DNA from: Pedobacter sandarakinus | Lineage (GTDB): Bacteria > Bacteroidota > Bacteroidia > Sphingobacteriales > Sphingobacteriaceae | Length of the DNA: 64,000 nucleotides | NCBI RefSeq assembly: GCF_026240095.1 | Contig: NZ_JAPIVG010000002.1 | Coordinates: 372,001 to 436,000 of the forward strand | Direction of reading: 5' to 3' | Shown: positions 1 to 10,066 of the stretch, piece by piece | Layout: each line of letters opens with the position of its first letter | How positions within the stretch are numbered: the first letter of the stretch is position 1 | Translations under genes and position numbers: made by a program | The notes under the pieces: generated by a model | Told to the model about the DNA's origin: nothing | The model's input: the letters and a program-made list of their open reading frames with translations, nothing else | Databases searched by the model: none

Positions 1-94
1 GTGTCTCCTCGCTTGACTTACCTACAACAATTGCTGCAACGATAATTTAGCCCCGAGCTGTGATGTGGTTAGACTATTAAAACACGAGGGACAC
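1..94. other. Left-edge segment closed by a long-range inverted repeat
   Basis: No convincing ORF lies here. Bases 1-11 (GTGTCTCCTCG) are complementary to bases 85-94 (CGAGGGACAC), giving ten base pairs with one bulged base and closing a segment of about 75 nt. This could be the outer stem of a small structured RNA on either strand, or an inverted repeat whose left side is cut by the window edge. I could not match it to tmRNA, SRP RNA or a confident 6S RNA. The pairing is visible in the sequence; an RNA identity is only a guess. Confidence 0.25.
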
Positions 95-164
95 ACTTGA
101 TCAATGTGAGTGATTTTTGCTGAAGTTAATCGGATTCTCGTTGATGAATATGATTTCAGCCAGA

Positions 165-1310
165 TTATAATTCCTGCAGCTTTTGATTCAACTCCTGGAC
201 TTTGTCGGTTGCTCTCTTTCTGCTGTAAACATCCGCTAGCAATTGCACCGTTTTTTTGTCGTTTGGATTAATTTCATTAGCCCTTTGTAGTGCCATTTGT
301 GCTCTGTTGATTAATGCATTGTACTTAGCAACTTTGTCGGCATCATTTTTCTTGAGCGCATCATTAGCATTATTAACATATGCCAAACCCAATTGGTAAA
401 GCGCATCAAAATAATTAGCATCGGTGGCCAGCGCTTTATCATAAGCTAAAATTGCTGTTGAGTTATTTCCTCCCGCCTGTTGCAAATATCCGTAAAGGAA
501 ATATAAAAGCTTATTTCCTTTTTCAACTTTCAGGTTAGACTCTATCAGTGAAGCTGCCTTTTGATAATTTTCAGTATCCAACAGCAAGTTAATATAATCG
601 TTAGTAAGCTGATGGTTGAAAGGATTTTTTGCCAAACCATCCTCCAGCGTTTTCAAAGCTGCTTCGTTGTCATATTTAGAAACATAAAGTTGTGAGAGCT
701 TCTGGAACATAGCGGCATTTCTAATTCCATTTTCTTTTGCCCGCTTAAAGTAATTAAGCGATTCATCGTAATTTTGAATATTTAACGCACAAATTGCAGT
801 ATTAAGTGCCAACGTTGTATCCGTAGGAAAGCTATCACTTACTTCCTTAAGGTCTTCATATGCTGCTTTAAAATCATTATTAAAATAAGAACTATTACCT
901 ATATCTTGCTTTTTGATAAGGATATTATGGTGCGAAGCCTTAATTAAACCTGAATTATCTTCATATTTATCCAAGCTTTTCGCCTGCTTGATCGCATCAT
1001 TCGCAGCGTTGTAAAACTTATCAGCACTCCCCTCATCAGTTTCAATGATCGATGCATATGATGTTAGATAAGATTTTATGGCCCAGGTCTCTGCCCAATT
1101 TTTTGTCTTGTTATCCTTTTCTGCAGATTCTATTGCTTTTAAACCTTCGGTGATAATTGACAATTGCTTTTTCTCATTTTCTTTGCCAGCAATAGCAGCC
1201 TGTAGTTTTCCTACAGAATTTCGTGCAATCAAAATCTGACTTTTTTGTGCAAATAAATTCGATGAAAACATTAATGAAAGAGCGACTATAAATTTAAAAC
1301 CTTTTTGCAT
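165..1310 (-). CDS. Secreted tetratricopeptide-repeat protein
   Basis: A 381-residue TPR protein, probably exported to the periplasm or outer membrane. I chose the ATG at 1310 because it starts a good signal peptide (MQKGFKFIVALSLMFSSNLFAQ, cut after FAQ shown only as the hydrophobic run ending AQ); the in-frame extension upstream is hydrophilic and crosses the likely leader. The rest is helical, with TPR-like consensus in the middle and C-terminal parts (for example the NYDESLNYFKRAKENG and YFDALYQLGLAYVNNA units). It has the same build as the next gene upstream (1415-2503), so the two look like diverged tandem paralogues. A terminator at 1366-1400 lies between them. The partner or cargo is unknown; TPR folds only imply protein-protein contact. 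Confidence 0.85.
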   Translation of the reverse strand: MQKGFKFIVALSLMFSSNLFAQKSQILIARNSVGKLQAAIAGKENEKKQLSIITEGLKAIESAEKDNKTKNWAETWAIKSYLTSYASIIETDEGSADKFYNAANDAIKQAKSLDKYEDNSGLIKASHHNILIKKQDIGNSSYFNNDFKAAYEDLKEVSDSFPTDTTLALNTAICALNIQNYDESLNYFKRAKENGIRNAAMFQKLSQLYVSKYDNEAALKTLEDGLAKNPFNHQLTNDYINLLLDTENYQKAASLIESNLKVEKGNKLLYFLYGYLQQAGGNNSTAILAYDKALATDANYFDALYQLGLAYVNNANDALKKNDADKVAKYNALINRAQMALQRANEINPNDKKTVQLLADVYSRKRATDKVQELNQKLQEL

Positions 1311-1365
1311 AGGATATGGGGATATTTTGCAGTAAAAAATGTGATCAGCGGTAAAAATAAACAAA

Positions 1366-1400
1366 AAAAAAGAGTCGAGATAAAATCAGGACTCTTTTTT
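1366..1400 (-). terminator. Intrinsic terminator after the second TPR gene
   Basis: Bases 1366-1376 (AAAAAAGAGTC) pair with 1390-1400 (GACTCTTTTTT) around a 13-nt loop. The stem is followed on the minus strand by a T-run, just after the stop codon of the gene at 1415-2503. Confidence 0.8.
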
Positions 1401-1414
1401 AAGTATCTAAACCG

Positions 1415-2503
1415 TTATTGCTTTGGAAGGGCGTCTAAACGTTTCTTGATATCTTCGTAATTTTTAGTATCATTTCTAAACGCGTAGATCGTTTTTAACG
1501 TCTCCAAAGCTCCAGCATTTTTGCTATCAATTTCCAACGCTTTTTTGTAATAAGGTAATGATTTATCTAGCAATGCATTCATTTTAGCCGTAACCTCATT
1601 ATACTCTTTAACTTTCTTCGCATCAATTTTATTTCTTTCATTCTGCATTTTTAAAGCTTTTGAAAAATAGATGTTGCCTAAAAGTACTTGGTAATTCGGG
1701 TTAGTTGGTTCTTTGGTAGCCAACGCGTTCAACATTTGTTCAGATTTAGCCTCATCACCCCTATCGATGTAAATTTGAGTTTGAGTTTTGATCAAATCCG
1801 CATTATCTGGAAACTTTGCAACGGCTTCATCAATTATTGCCAATGCAGCTGTAGTGTCCTTTTGTTTTCTTAACGTAATGTCTACCAGTTCATTATATAA
1901 ATCACTCGATTGTGGCGAATTTAGTGAAATTACCTTTTTAAACTGTTGGATGGTAGCTGGATAATCTTCAATATTTCTTGCAGCAATACCCGCATTTAAA
2001 TACATCGATGTATCTTGAGGATTAATAACAGTTGCCTGAACAAACTTTGCATAAGCCGTTTTATAGTCTTTCTTATTGTAAGCAACTACGCCAGCATTTC
2101 TTACAGCATTAGCTATATTGGTTTCAGCTAAAGCAATGTTATCTTTCTCTGCTCCTTTTGTGTCGAGCTTTTTTGCTTCCGCAACAGCATCTTGTGCAAT
2201 TTTGATATTTGCATCAGCATTGGCTATATCTACTGTATCTAAGATTGCAGCAGAAGAGGCAAACAAACCTCTATAGCTCCAAGCCTCTGGCATTACCTTG
2301 GATTTTTCATCAGCAATAGCTTTATCTGTATGCGCCAAACCACCTTTAATGGTTTCTAATTTTTTAGCTAGAGGCGTAGATGCATTTGATGAAGTCAATT
2401 GAAACATACCCCAAGCATTTTTCGCCGCGGTTACTTCACCTTTCTGAGCAAATGCAGAGCTTGCTGCTCCTGCTAAAATTATACCTAGAAATACTCTTTT
2501 CAT
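1415..2503 (-). CDS. Secreted tetratricopeptide-repeat protein
   Basis: A 362-residue TPR protein with a clear signal peptide (MKRVFLGIILAGAASSAFAQ). After it comes a helical domain and several TPR units, such as DYPATIQQFKKVISLN (near residue 185) and LPYYKKALEIDSKNAGALE (near 320). The length and layout match the neighbouring TPR gene at 165-1310, which suggests tandem duplication followed by divergence. It starts 32 bp downstream of the gyrA stop codon and may share the gyrA transcript. No catalytic motif is visible. An envelope scaffolding role is inferred only from the TPR fold and export signal. Confidence 0.88.
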   Translation of the reverse strand: MKRVFLGIILAGAASSAFAQKGEVTAAKNAWGMFQLTSSNASTPLAKKLETIKGGLAHTDKAIADEKSKVMPEAWSYRGLFASSAAILDTVDIANADANIKIAQDAVAEAKKLDTKGAEKDNIALAETNIANAVRNAGVVAYNKKDYKTAYAKFVQATVINPQDTSMYLNAGIAARNIEDYPATIQQFKKVISLNSPQSSDLYNELVDITLRKQKDTTAALAIIDEAVAKFPDNADLIKTQTQIYIDRGDEAKSEQMLNALATKEPTNPNYQVLLGNIYFSKALKMQNERNKIDAKKVKEYNEVTAKMNALLDKSLPYYKKALEIDSKNAGALETLKTIYAFRNDTKNYEDIKKRLDALPKQ

Positions 2504-2535
2504 AATCTTTATTCTAATCTTTAATTTAGTTATTT

Positions 2536-5121
2536 TTATTTTTCCGTTTCGTCATCAGTTTCTTCATCATGCTCTTCAGCGTCATCAACCTCTGTACTAT
2601 CTGCTTCGATTTCTTCGCCGTCGGTTACAATAACGCTTTCCAGATCAACTGTTTCTTCTTCATCTTCCTCATGATCTATTTTAGTAACAGAAGCGATCTC
2701 ATCTTCACCTTTAAGGGAAATCAATCGCACTCCCTGTGTAGCTCTGCCCATTACTCTTAAAGCAGAAACCGGGATTCTAATTACAATACCCGATCTGTTT
2801 ATGATCATTAGGTCCTCGCTATCAGTAACGTCTTTTATAGATACTAATTGCCCGGTTTTGTCTGTTACATTGATGGTTTTAACACCTTTACCACCACGGT
2901 TTGTTACGCGGTAATCATCAATGTCTGTACGTTTGCCGTATCCTTTTTCTGATACTACCAACACCGTTACTTCAGGATTGTTTACAGCAATCATGCCAAC
3001 AACCTCATCTTTATCGTGTGCAAGCCTAACTCCCCTAACCCCGGTAGCCGTTCTGCCCATTGGCCTAACAGTGCTTTCATTAAAGCGAATTGCCCTTCCA
3101 GAGCGCAATGCCATTACTATCTCGCTTTCGCCATTAGTTAAGCAAGCTTCTAATAATACATCGCCATCATTGATATTAATTGCATTAATTCCGTTTACAC
3201 GCGGACGAGAATAAGCCTCTAATGAGGTTTTCTTAATGGTACCTTTTTTAGTACACATGATAATGAAATTATTCTCAAGATAATCTTGATCTTTCAGGTT
3301 TTTAACCTTGATGTAAGCCTTTATTTTTTCATCTTTTGGAATATTGATGATGTTTTGGATTGCCCTACCCTTACTGGTTCTGGAACCTTCTGGAATTTCG
3401 TAAACCCTAAGCCAGAAACACCTGCCTGCTTCCGTGAAGAATAGCATGTAATTATGGTTAGTAGCCACTAACATGTGCTCAATAAAATCTTCATTTCTTG
3501 AGTTACTGCCTTTAGATCCTTTACCGCCTCTGCCCTGCGCTCTAAACTCTGTAGCTGGGGTACGTTTTACATAACCCTCGTGAGAAATGGTGATGACAAC
3601 CTCTTCATCATCAATAAAATCTTCCATGCTCATATCTTCAGCAGAATGAACAATAGTAGTTTTACGTTCATCACCGAATTTTTGCCTAACCTCTTCAAGC
3701 TCGTCTTTAATGATCTGCATACGCAAACCTTCATCCGCTAGAATAGATTTTAAATATTCGATGGTTTTCATCAACTCGGCATACTCCTCTTTAATTTTAT
3801 CACGTTCTAGTCCTGTTAAACGACGTAAAGTCATATCAAGGATAGCACGTGCCTGAAGATCACTTAACCCGAATTTTTCCATTAAGCCTACACGAGCCTC
3901 TTCCGGAGTCTCTGATGCACGGATCAGTTTGATTACCTCATCCAAATGATCTAAGGCAATCAGATAACCTTCTAATATGTGTGCACGCTTTTCAGCCTCG
4001 GCAAGTTCGTATTTAGTACGGCGTATAATTACATCGTGACGGTGATCTACAAAATGCACAATTAAATCTTTTAGATTTAACATTTGCGGCCTACCCTTAA
4101 CCAACGCAATGTTGTTAACACTAAATGAAGTTTGAAGTGCGGTATATTTGTAAAGATTATTTAATACGATCGATGCGTTGGCATCACGCTTAATTTCATA
4201 AACGATACGAATACCGTCTTTATTTGATTCATCTTTAATATTAGAGATTCCCTCTAATTTCTTTTCGCCAACCAATTCAGCAGTACGCTCAATCATTTGT
4301 GCTTTGTTTACCTGGTATGGTATTTCGGTAACAATGATTACCTCACGATCTTTCAGGTTTTCAATTTCTGCTTTCGCACGCATCACAATCCGACCGCGGC
4401 CTGTTTCGAAAGCCTCCTTTACGCCTGTGTAACCATAGATGATACCGCCAGTAGGAAAATCAGGTGCTTTGATGAACTTCATCAATTCCTCTATTGTTAT
4501 TTCTCTATTGTCGATATAGTTTACAACACCATCAATTACTTCGGTTAAATTATGCGGTGCCATGTTGGTAGCCATACCTACAGCAATACCCGAGGAACCG
4601 TTTACTAAAAGATTAGGAATTTTTGCAGGTAATACGGTAGGTTCTTGTAGTGTATCATCAAAGTTCAACTGGAAATCTACTGTATCCTTATTAATATCGG
4701 CAAGCATTTCTTCGGCTATTTTCGAAAAACGTGCTTCAGTATAACGCATTGCTGCCGGCGAATCGCCATCAATGTGTCCAAAATTTCCCTGTCCATCTAC
4801 CATCGGATAGCGCAAGCTCCAATCCTGAGCCATCCTTACCATTGTAAAATATACAGATGAATCGCCGTGCGGGTGATACTTACCCAATACCTCCCCTACA
4901 ATACGGGCAGATTTTTTATGTGGTTTATTGCTGGTTACTCCTAAATCGAGCATGCCATAAAGTACGCGACGATGAACGGGTTTTAAACCATCCCGAACAT
5001 CAGGTAAGGCCCTGGATACAATCACCGACATTGAGTAATCAATGTAGGCAGATTTCATCTGCTCCTCTATATTAATCTGGATAACTTTGTCGTTTTGTTG
5101 ATTTTCTAAATCTTCTGCCAT
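2536..5121 (-). CDS. gyrA: DNA gyrase subunit A
   Basis: An 861-residue GyrA. With GyrB (not in this window) it forms the A2B2 topoisomerase that adds negative supercoils using ATP. The breakage-reunion domain occupies roughly residues 25-500, with the catalytic tyrosine in [10 protein letters not shown] (Tyr127). The C-terminal beta-pinwheel follows, with the GyrA-box (QGRGGKG, near residue 555) that distinguishes gyrase from ParC. The tail is an acidic stretch of about 40 residues rich in Asp and Glu. In the quinolone-resistance-determining region the sequence reads [17 protein letters not shown], so the position equivalent to E. coli Asp87 is Phe92. The start follows a TATTTTTG promoter element at 5189-5196. 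Length and motifs make the assignment secure. Confidence 0.98.
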   Translation of the reverse strand: MAEDLENQQNDKVIQINIEEQMKSAYIDYSMSVIVSRALPDVRDGLKPVHRRVLYGMLDLGVTSNKPHKKSARIVGEVLGKYHPHGDSSVYFTMVRMAQDWSLRYPMVDGQGNFGHIDGDSPAAMRYTEARFSKIAEEMLADINKDTVDFQLNFDDTLQEPTVLPAKIPNLLVNGSSGIAVGMATNMAPHNLTEVIDGVVNYIDNREITIEELMKFIKAPDFPTGGIIYGYTGVKEAFETGRGRIVMRAKAEIENLKDREVIIVTEIPYQVNKAQMIERTAELVGEKKLEGISNIKDESNKDGIRIVYEIKRDANASIVLNNLYKYTALQTSFSVNNIALVKGRPQMLNLKDLIVHFVDHRHDVIIRRTKYELAEAEKRAHILEGYLIALDHLDEVIKLIRASETPEEARVGLMEKFGLSDLQARAILDMTLRRLTGLERDKIKEEYAELMKTIEYLKSILADEGLRMQIIKDELEEVRQKFGDERKTTIVHSAEDMSMEDFIDDEEVVITISHEGYVKRTPATEFRAQGRGGKGSKGSNSRNEDFIEHMLVATNHNYMLFFTEAGRCFWLRVYEIPEGSRTSKGRAIQNIINIPKDEKIKAYIKVKNLKDQDYLENNFIIMCTKKGTIKKTSLEAYSRPRVNGINAININDGDVLLEACLTNGESEIVMALRSGRAIRFNESTVRPMGRTATGVRGVRLAHDKDEVVGMIAVNNPEVTVLVVSEKGYGKRTDIDDYRVTNRGGKGVKTINVTDKTGQLVSIKDVTDSEDLMIINRSGIVIRIPVSALRVMGRATQGVRLISLKGEDEIASVTKIDHEEDEEETVDLESVIVTDGEEIEADSTEVDDAEEHDEETDDETEK

Positions 5122-5188
5122 AAATTATTATTCTCGTTGTCAAAAACGATATTTCAAAAAAGGTATTATTATAACCATGCGAATTTAG

Positions 5189-5196
5189 CAAAAATA
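5189..5196 (-). promoter_or_regulatory. Putative gyrA promoter -7 element (TATTTTTG)
   Basis: On the minus strand the sequence reads TATTTTTG, matching the Bacteroidota -7 consensus TAnnTTTG. It would give a start near 5183 and a leader of about 60 nt. The -33 box is weak (TTTTCC, 19 bp upstream). Confidence 0.5.
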
Positions 5197-5438
5197 TGGC
5201 GAAATAAGGTATTGTGGAAAAGTTTTGACCCTGAATAAGTCATTTTGAGTGTTGATATTTTTTTAAGCGCTTACAACGCATTTTAAATCATTTTGCACAT
5301 CTATGAATCAATGGCTATACTTTCTTATCGGGCCGGATTATTTATTTGCTATCGACTAGAAGTTGCTGTTGCATAAAAGATTAGCAATAATAATACAAGG
5401 TTTGGTATGATCGCGATAAAATGATTGGCTCAATTTGA

Positions 5439-5446
5439 TATTTTTG
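5439..5446 (+). promoter_or_regulatory. Putative promoter -7 element for the MFS exporter (TATTTTTG)
   Basis: TATTTTTG matches TAnnTTTG and lies 20 bp before the ATG at 5467. No good TTTG -33 box is seen at the usual distance. Confidence 0.4.
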
Positions 5447-5466
5447 TGTGTTAAGATATATCTAAA

Positions 5467-6678
5467 ATGGCGAAGCAAAACAAATCGGCGATGATCTTTA
5501 TTATGATCACACTGTTAATCGATTGTACCGGATTCGGGATTATTATCCCCGTATTACCCGATCTGATTAAGCAGTTCACCGGTGGCAGCACCAGTGTGGC
5601 TGCAGATTATGGTGGTTATTTGATGGTAGCCTTTGCCCTGCCCCAATTTATTTTTTCACCAATATTAGGCGGTTTGAGCGATAAGTATGGCAGACGTCCA
5701 ATATTACTCTTTTCGTTGTTTGGTTTGGGAATGGATTATCTATTCCTGTCTTTTGCGCCCTCTATTGTTTGGTTTTTTATTGGAAGAATTATAGCAGGAA
5801 TCTCAGGCGCTAGTTTTACAACAGGTATGGCTTACATTGCCGACATATCCACGCCAGAAAAAAAAGCGCAGAATTTTGGCATGGTTGGCGCAGCGTTTGG
5901 CTTAGGCTTTATTTTAGGATCGGTTGGTGGTGGTCTGCTCAGCCAATTCGGTTTACGCGTTCCTTTTATGGTGGCTGCTGGGCTGTCGTTAATTAACTGG
6001 CTATATGGATATTTTATCTTACCCGAATCGCTTTCCAAAGCAAACCGCCGAGATTTTTCCTGGCAACGAGCCAATCCCGTAGGTGCTTTCATTAATGCGT
6101 CAAAATATCCTGCTATTTTAGGCTTACTTGCTACCTTATTGCTATTATACATCGCCAGTCATTCAGTTCAATCCAATTGGTCTTATTATGTAATTGAGAA
6201 ATTTCAATGGACGCCCACCATGATTGGCTATTCACTTGCTGTTGTGGGTATTATGGTAGCAGTAGTGCAAGGTGGATTAATTCGCGTTATTATCCCGAAG
6301 ATTGGAAATCGCAGGGCGATCTATCTTGGATTAACCTTATATATTATTGGGTTTATATGTTTCGCTTTCGCCGCAAATGGATTAATGATGATGTTATTTA
6401 TTATTCCCTATTGTTTGGCAGGAATTGGTGGGCCGGCAATGCAGAGCATTATTTCAAATCAGGTACCAGAAAATGCTCAGGGAGAAATTCAAGGTATTAC
6501 CACTAGCTTGCAGAGTTTGGCGGCAATAATCGGTCCTTTTGCAGCAAGTCATATCTTCGTATATTTTATCCAAGATGGAACACCTTTTTATTTTCCCGGC
6601 GCCCCATTTATTCTTAGTGCCATACTTACGCTTATTGGCTTATTTATCGCCATTAGGGCATTAAGGAAATATCATTAA
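5467..6678 (+). CDS. MFS transporter, TetA/TCR (DHA1) type
   Basis: A 403-residue, twelve-helix major facilitator of the drug:H+ antiporter type. The N-terminal helix carries DCTGFGIIIPVLPD, like the TetA family. Motif A is in the loop after the second helix (GGLSDKYGRRPILL, near residues 71-84). Motif C-like glycines follow in the fifth helix (GLGFILGSVGGGL). Family knowledge suggests proton-coupled efflux of a small hydrophobic molecule; the substrate cannot be read from the sequence, and TetA-like similarity does not by itself mean tetracycline resistance. The gene stands alone, divergent from gyrA, with no adjacent TetR-type regulator. It ends before a strong hairpin at 6814-6853. Confidence 0.9.
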   Translation: MAKQNKSAMIFIMITLLIDCTGFGIIIPVLPDLIKQFTGGSTSVAADYGGYLMVAFALPQFIFSPILGGLSDKYGRRPILLFSLFGLGMDYLFLSFAPSIVWFFIGRIIAGISGASFTTGMAYIADISTPEKKAQNFGMVGAAFGLGFILGSVGGGLLSQFGLRVPFMVAAGLSLINWLYGYFILPESLSKANRRDFSWQRANPVGAFINASKYPAILGLLATLLLLYIASHSVQSNWSYYVIEKFQWTPTMIGYSLAVVGIMVAVVQGGLIRVIIPKIGNRRAIYLGLTLYIIGFICFAFAANGLMMMLFIIPYCLAGIGGPAMQSIISNQVPENAQGEIQGITTSLQSLAAIIGPFAASHIFVYFIQDGTPFYFPGAPFILSAILTLIGLFIAIRALRKYH

Positions 6679-6813
6679 GTTTTCGGACTTTTTAATGTAA
6701 TAAATGAAGCGTTTTTTGCCCTTCTACCGATTGCTTGGGGGTTTGCATGGGTGTAAGATGTTAATAAGTTAGCCTGATTAGAAGCCATTTAATTTCTAGA
6801 TGCTTCTGAAAAT

Positions 6814-6853
6814 AAAACGGGGATCTAATTCTTTCGATTTAGTTCCCCGTTTT
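6814..6853. terminator. Bidirectional intrinsic terminator
   Basis: AAAACGGGGA (6814-6823) pairs perfectly with TCCCCGTTTT (6844-6853). One mismatch further in, CTAA pairs with TTAG. A-tract and T-tract flanks would allow termination of the exporter mRNA and also of anything coming from the right. Confidence 0.75.
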
Positions 6854-7471
6854 AGCCTTAATAAAAACCTTCGTTTTCAATTAAGAAATCGCATACACTG
6901 TTTACTTTGATTTTTCCTTTCTTGTTTTAGTGTCTAAACTTTAACAATAAGTGAAAATTTATCTCCGACTAATCTGTTCGAAAACTTTTTAGCGTTCAAT
7001 AATTGCTGGTGGGCCTTCGTAAATTTCATATCGCTCATCTTTCGATAATGATGTATATTCCTAATGGGCTTAACCCGATTAAAGAAATGGATTACAATCC
7101 CTATTAACATACTAAGAATAAGCACCTTTTGGCATTTATCCTTATTTAGTTTGTTAGCTCAGCGTTCAAAGTACTTCGTATTTGATATGATCTAATTTAA
7201 TACACAAATCAACATTTATCAATAGAAAAGAATAATAATTTTTGCACAAAGTTATCCACTTGAAACCAAGAAAACCGACAACTGATATAGCGGTAACAGA
7301 TGCAAAAATAAAGATTTTATTTATGTTAGGTTGTTATCAACATTTAATCTCTCATTTTTATTAACAAGATATAATGCCTTAGCAGTCAGTAGGCTATGCT
7401 TTAAAAGTTTGTCGCAGGTGTTCTGGTAGAAAAGTTCCGAATTTCCACAACAAAAAATATGGCTATTATGT

Positions 7472-7479
7472 TATTTTTG
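7472..7479 (+). promoter_or_regulatory. Promoter -7 element almost touching the FUSC start codon
   Basis: TATTTTTG (TAnnTTTG) ends four bases before the ATG at 7484. With the usual spacing the transcript would begin at or next to the start codon, so the mRNA may be leaderless. Confidence 0.5.
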
Positions 7480-7483
7480 TATC

Positions 7484-9643
7484 ATGCAAATAAGGCAACC
7501 CATCAGAAATGTTCAAGATTTTTTATTAAGTACTTACTTCGCAGATGGACTTCGCATTACAATGGGCGTTTTACTGCCCTCTTTAATTTTGGCGCAGTTT
7601 GGGATGCTTAAAATTGGTATGACCTTATCATTAGGCGCATTGTGCGTAAGCGTTGTCGATAGTCCAGGACCAATTACCCATAGACGCAATGCCATGCTGG
7701 TGACAGCGGTTCTAATCTTTGTATTTTCAATATTAACTGGTTTAACTAACAAAAACCATTATTTCATTGGTGTACTACTAGCAGCAGCCAGTTTTGTTTT
7801 CTCGATGTTTTACATCTATGGTGTTAGGGCGGCATCTGTAGGCACAGCTGTGCTTCTAATTATTGTATTGAGTATAGATGATATTCGCCCATGGCATGAA
7901 GTAATTAAATATAGCTTTTTGATTCTGGCTGGGAGCATTTGGTACACATGCTTAAGTTATTTTGTTTACCGCCTTAGGCCCTTTCGGCTTGTGCAGCAGT
8001 CTTTAAGCGATTCTATTTTAGAAGTAGCGGAATTTTTAAGGGAGAAAGCAAAATTCTACCATCAAGATAATAATTATGAGAAAACGTATGCTGATTTAAT
8101 TCAGCTCCAGGTATCTGTACACGAAAAGCAAGATGCAGTTAGGGAACTACTTTTTCGCACGAGGGAAATGGTACGGGATTCTAGTCCGGAAGGCCGATTT
8201 CTGTTACTGGTTTTTGTAGATATGGTCGATTTGTTCGAGCAGGTAATGTCTACGTACTATAATTATAAACAGCTGCACGAACAGTTTGACAAAGCCGGCA
8301 TTTTGAAAGACTATGAGATGGCAATTAAACGAATTTCGTATGCGCTAGACGATATTGCTTTTGCTTTAAAGAGTGGTGGAAAACCTGTGCTCTCGAAAAG
8401 ACTTTTAATAGAAATCGAGCGATTAAAAATTAAAATAAACCATCTCGAAAGTAATAATACAAATCAGGAATATAGCACAATCGGCATTATTGCTTTAAAA
8501 AATATCGAAGTAAATATCGAAAACATTTTAGCTAGGGTAAAAAACATTTACAGCTATTTTAAAGTAAGAAGCAACAAAGACATTAGACAGGCTGAAGTAG
8601 ATACTGAAAAATTTATCACTCGTCAGAAATTCGATTTTAAACTTTTTACCGAAAATTTAACTTACAGCTCTTCTACCTTTAAACACTCTTTGCGGGTAAC
8701 TGTGGTGATGTCTCTTGGCTTTGTAGTATCGCAGATTTTGGCTTTTTCACACAGTTACTGGATTTTACTCACCATCTTGGTTATTTCCAAGCCTGGTTTC
8801 AGTTTAACCAAAGAGCGAAACTACCAAAGGCTAATTGGGACAACCCTAGGGGCGTTTATTGGGATGGCTGTTGTGAGCTATATCCATGATAAAAACGTAC
8901 TCTTTTGGATTCTATTGGTTTGCATGATTGGAAGCTATAGTTTCCAAAGGAAAAACTATGTAGTGAGTGTGCTTTTTATGACACCTTACATTCTTATTTT
9001 GTTCGACTTTTTGGGAATGGGTTCAATGGCACTTGCCCGCGAACGAATTTATGATACATTTATTGGCTCAGGAATTGCCCTGCTGGCAAGTTATTCGCTC
9101 TTCCCAACCTGGGAGCACGAAAAGCTAAGGGAAGCGATGCTAAACTTGTTAAAAGCAAACAAATCTTACTATGATAAAGTCTCTAAATTATACTTTGAGA
9201 AAGTTTATAACAGAACAGAATACAAACTTGCACGTAAGGAAGTTTATGTGAGTACAGCAAACCTTGCATCACTTTTTCAACGGATGTTTTCCGAACCAAA
9301 AAGTAAGCAGCTGTTTATTAAAGAAGTTTATCAATTTACTACACTGAACCATTTGCTTTCATCTTACATTGCTACACTTTCATTGTATAACAAGGAACAT
9401 CAGTTTACATTCGATAATTTTGATGGATTAAAACCGATGTCTAATAACACCGATTATTTGTTCGATAGGATAATCGAAAACCTATCTGAAGGTACAGGGA
9501 AGTTAGACAATGTACCGCTTATCCGCGTTACCGATACAGGATTAAATATCAAAAAAGGAGAAGATCTGGTGCCAGAACAATTTGATCTAATACAGAAAGT
9601 GGCTTACGATATCTATAAACTTTCTGCAAAAATTAAGATTTAA
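7484..9643 (+). CDS. FUSC-family (YccS/AaeB-like) inner-membrane protein
   Basis: A 719-residue membrane protein with the duplicated layout of the fusaric-acid-resistance family. An N-terminal bundle of about six helices (residues 20-165) is followed by a cytoplasmic helical region (about 170-395), a second helical bundle (about 400-545) containing the family-type segment ERNYQRLIGTTLGAFIG, and a C-terminal soluble domain. Relatives are aromatic-acid or toxic-compound efflux components or proteins of unknown function (YccS). No membrane-fusion partner or outer-membrane factor is adjacent, so the substrate is open. It overlaps the convergent small secreted gene by 11 bp at their 3' ends. The start codon lies right behind a TAnnTTTG element. 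Confidence 0.85.
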   Translation: MQIRQPIRNVQDFLLSTYFADGLRITMGVLLPSLILAQFGMLKIGMTLSLGALCVSVVDSPGPITHRRNAMLVTAVLIFVFSILTGLTNKNHYFIGVLLAAASFVFSMFYIYGVRAASVGTAVLLIIVLSIDDIRPWHEVIKYSFLILAGSIWYTCLSYFVYRLRPFRLVQQSLSDSILEVAEFLREKAKFYHQDNNYEKTYADLIQLQVSVHEKQDAVRELLFRTREMVRDSSPEGRFLLLVFVDMVDLFEQVMSTYYNYKQLHEQFDKAGILKDYEMAIKRISYALDDIAFALKSGGKPVLSKRLLIEIERLKIKINHLESNNTNQEYSTIGIIALKNIEVNIENILARVKNIYSYFKVRSNKDIRQAEVDTEKFITRQKFDFKLFTENLTYSSSTFKHSLRVTVVMSLGFVVSQILAFSHSYWILLTILVISKPGFSLTKERNYQRLIGTTLGAFIGMAVVSYIHDKNVLFWILLVCMIGSYSFQRKNYVVSVLFMTPYILILFDFLGMGSMALARERIYDTFIGSGIALLASYSLFPTWEHEKLREAMLNLLKANKSYYDKVSKLYFEKVYNRTEYKLARKEVYVSTANLASLFQRMFSEPKSKQLFIKEVYQFTTLNHLLSSYIATLSLYNKEHQFTFDNFDGLKPMSNNTDYLFDRIIENLSEGTGKLDNVPLIRVTDTGLNIKKGEDLVPEQFDLIQKVAYDIYKLSAKIKI

Positions 9644-10064
9644 TAAGCAGATCTGTGACTGCACAGGCACTGAATGGCAAAGGGTAACTTTCCTTGTTAT
9701 CCAGCACGAAAACGATTTTTGCATCACATGGTACGATGCTGATATCGAAATCCTTATCCATGGCCATAGGAAAAGAATGCTGAGATGGATTATCTGATTT
9801 CAGGACTTCATTCCTGATTTCGAATGCTACCTTAATCTCACTTTTATTTGAGATTAAATATACCTTCTGTATTTTCTTGAAAGCAACATTTACGGTAAAA
9901 TCAAGCATCAATTGACGGTTAGTACCTGTCGTATTTCGGAAAAGTTCGTATGCATAGTAAACTTTATCATCCCGAAAATATTGATAGTCGAGCTGCTGTT
10001 TCGTTTGGCTATGTGCAAATTCAGCTATCAGCATCAGTACAAAAATAATAAACCTCATTTTCAT
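9633..10064 (-). CDS. Small secreted protein at the end of the adhesin/SprF operon
   Basis: A 143-residue protein with an N-terminal signal peptide (MKMRFIIFVLMLIAEFAHSQ). I use the ATG at 10064, two bases after the stop of the PorP/SprF gene; the start in an upstream extension would overlap that gene, and the ATG at 10058 is also possible. The mature part looks beta-rich and has two cysteines (in VPCDA and FSACA) that could form a disulfide. I do not recognise a family. Its place as third gene of the operon suggests a periplasmic or outer-membrane accessory to the surface adhesin system; that is inference. Confidence 0.7.
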   Translation of the reverse strand: MKMRFIIFVLMLIAEFAHSQTKQQLDYQYFRDDKVYYAYELFRNTTGTNRQLMLDFTVNVAFKKIQKVYLISNKSEIKVAFEIRNEVLKSDNPSQHSFPMAMDKDFDISIVPCDAKIVFVLDNKESYPLPFSACAVTDLLIKS

Positions 10065-10066
10065 AA

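Larger units (their letters stand above)
5122..5466. other. Divergent intergenic region between gyrA and the MFS gene
   Basis: This 345-bp gap has no ORF of coding character. It holds a gyrA-directed TAnnTTTG element at 5189-5196 (minus) and an exporter-directed one at 5439-5446 (plus). Nothing else stands out. Confidence 0.6.
6679..7483. other. 805-bp intergenic region with a terminator and no convincing gene
   Basis: It contains a strong hairpin at 6814-6853 and a promoter element just before the next gene (7472-7479). A minus-strand ORF of about 58 codons (6934-7110 from its ATG) has a short hydrophobic start, but no recognisable family and no nearby promoter, so I do not call it. The rest is AT-rich and featureless to me. 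Confidence 0.5.

Noticed and set aside
6934..7125. Minus-strand ORF of 63 codons (58 from its ATG) in the gap after the MFS gene
   Set aside because: Only a short hydrophobic start and a basic remainder, no promoter, no coupling to neighbours and no recognisable family; probably chance in a long AT-rich gap.
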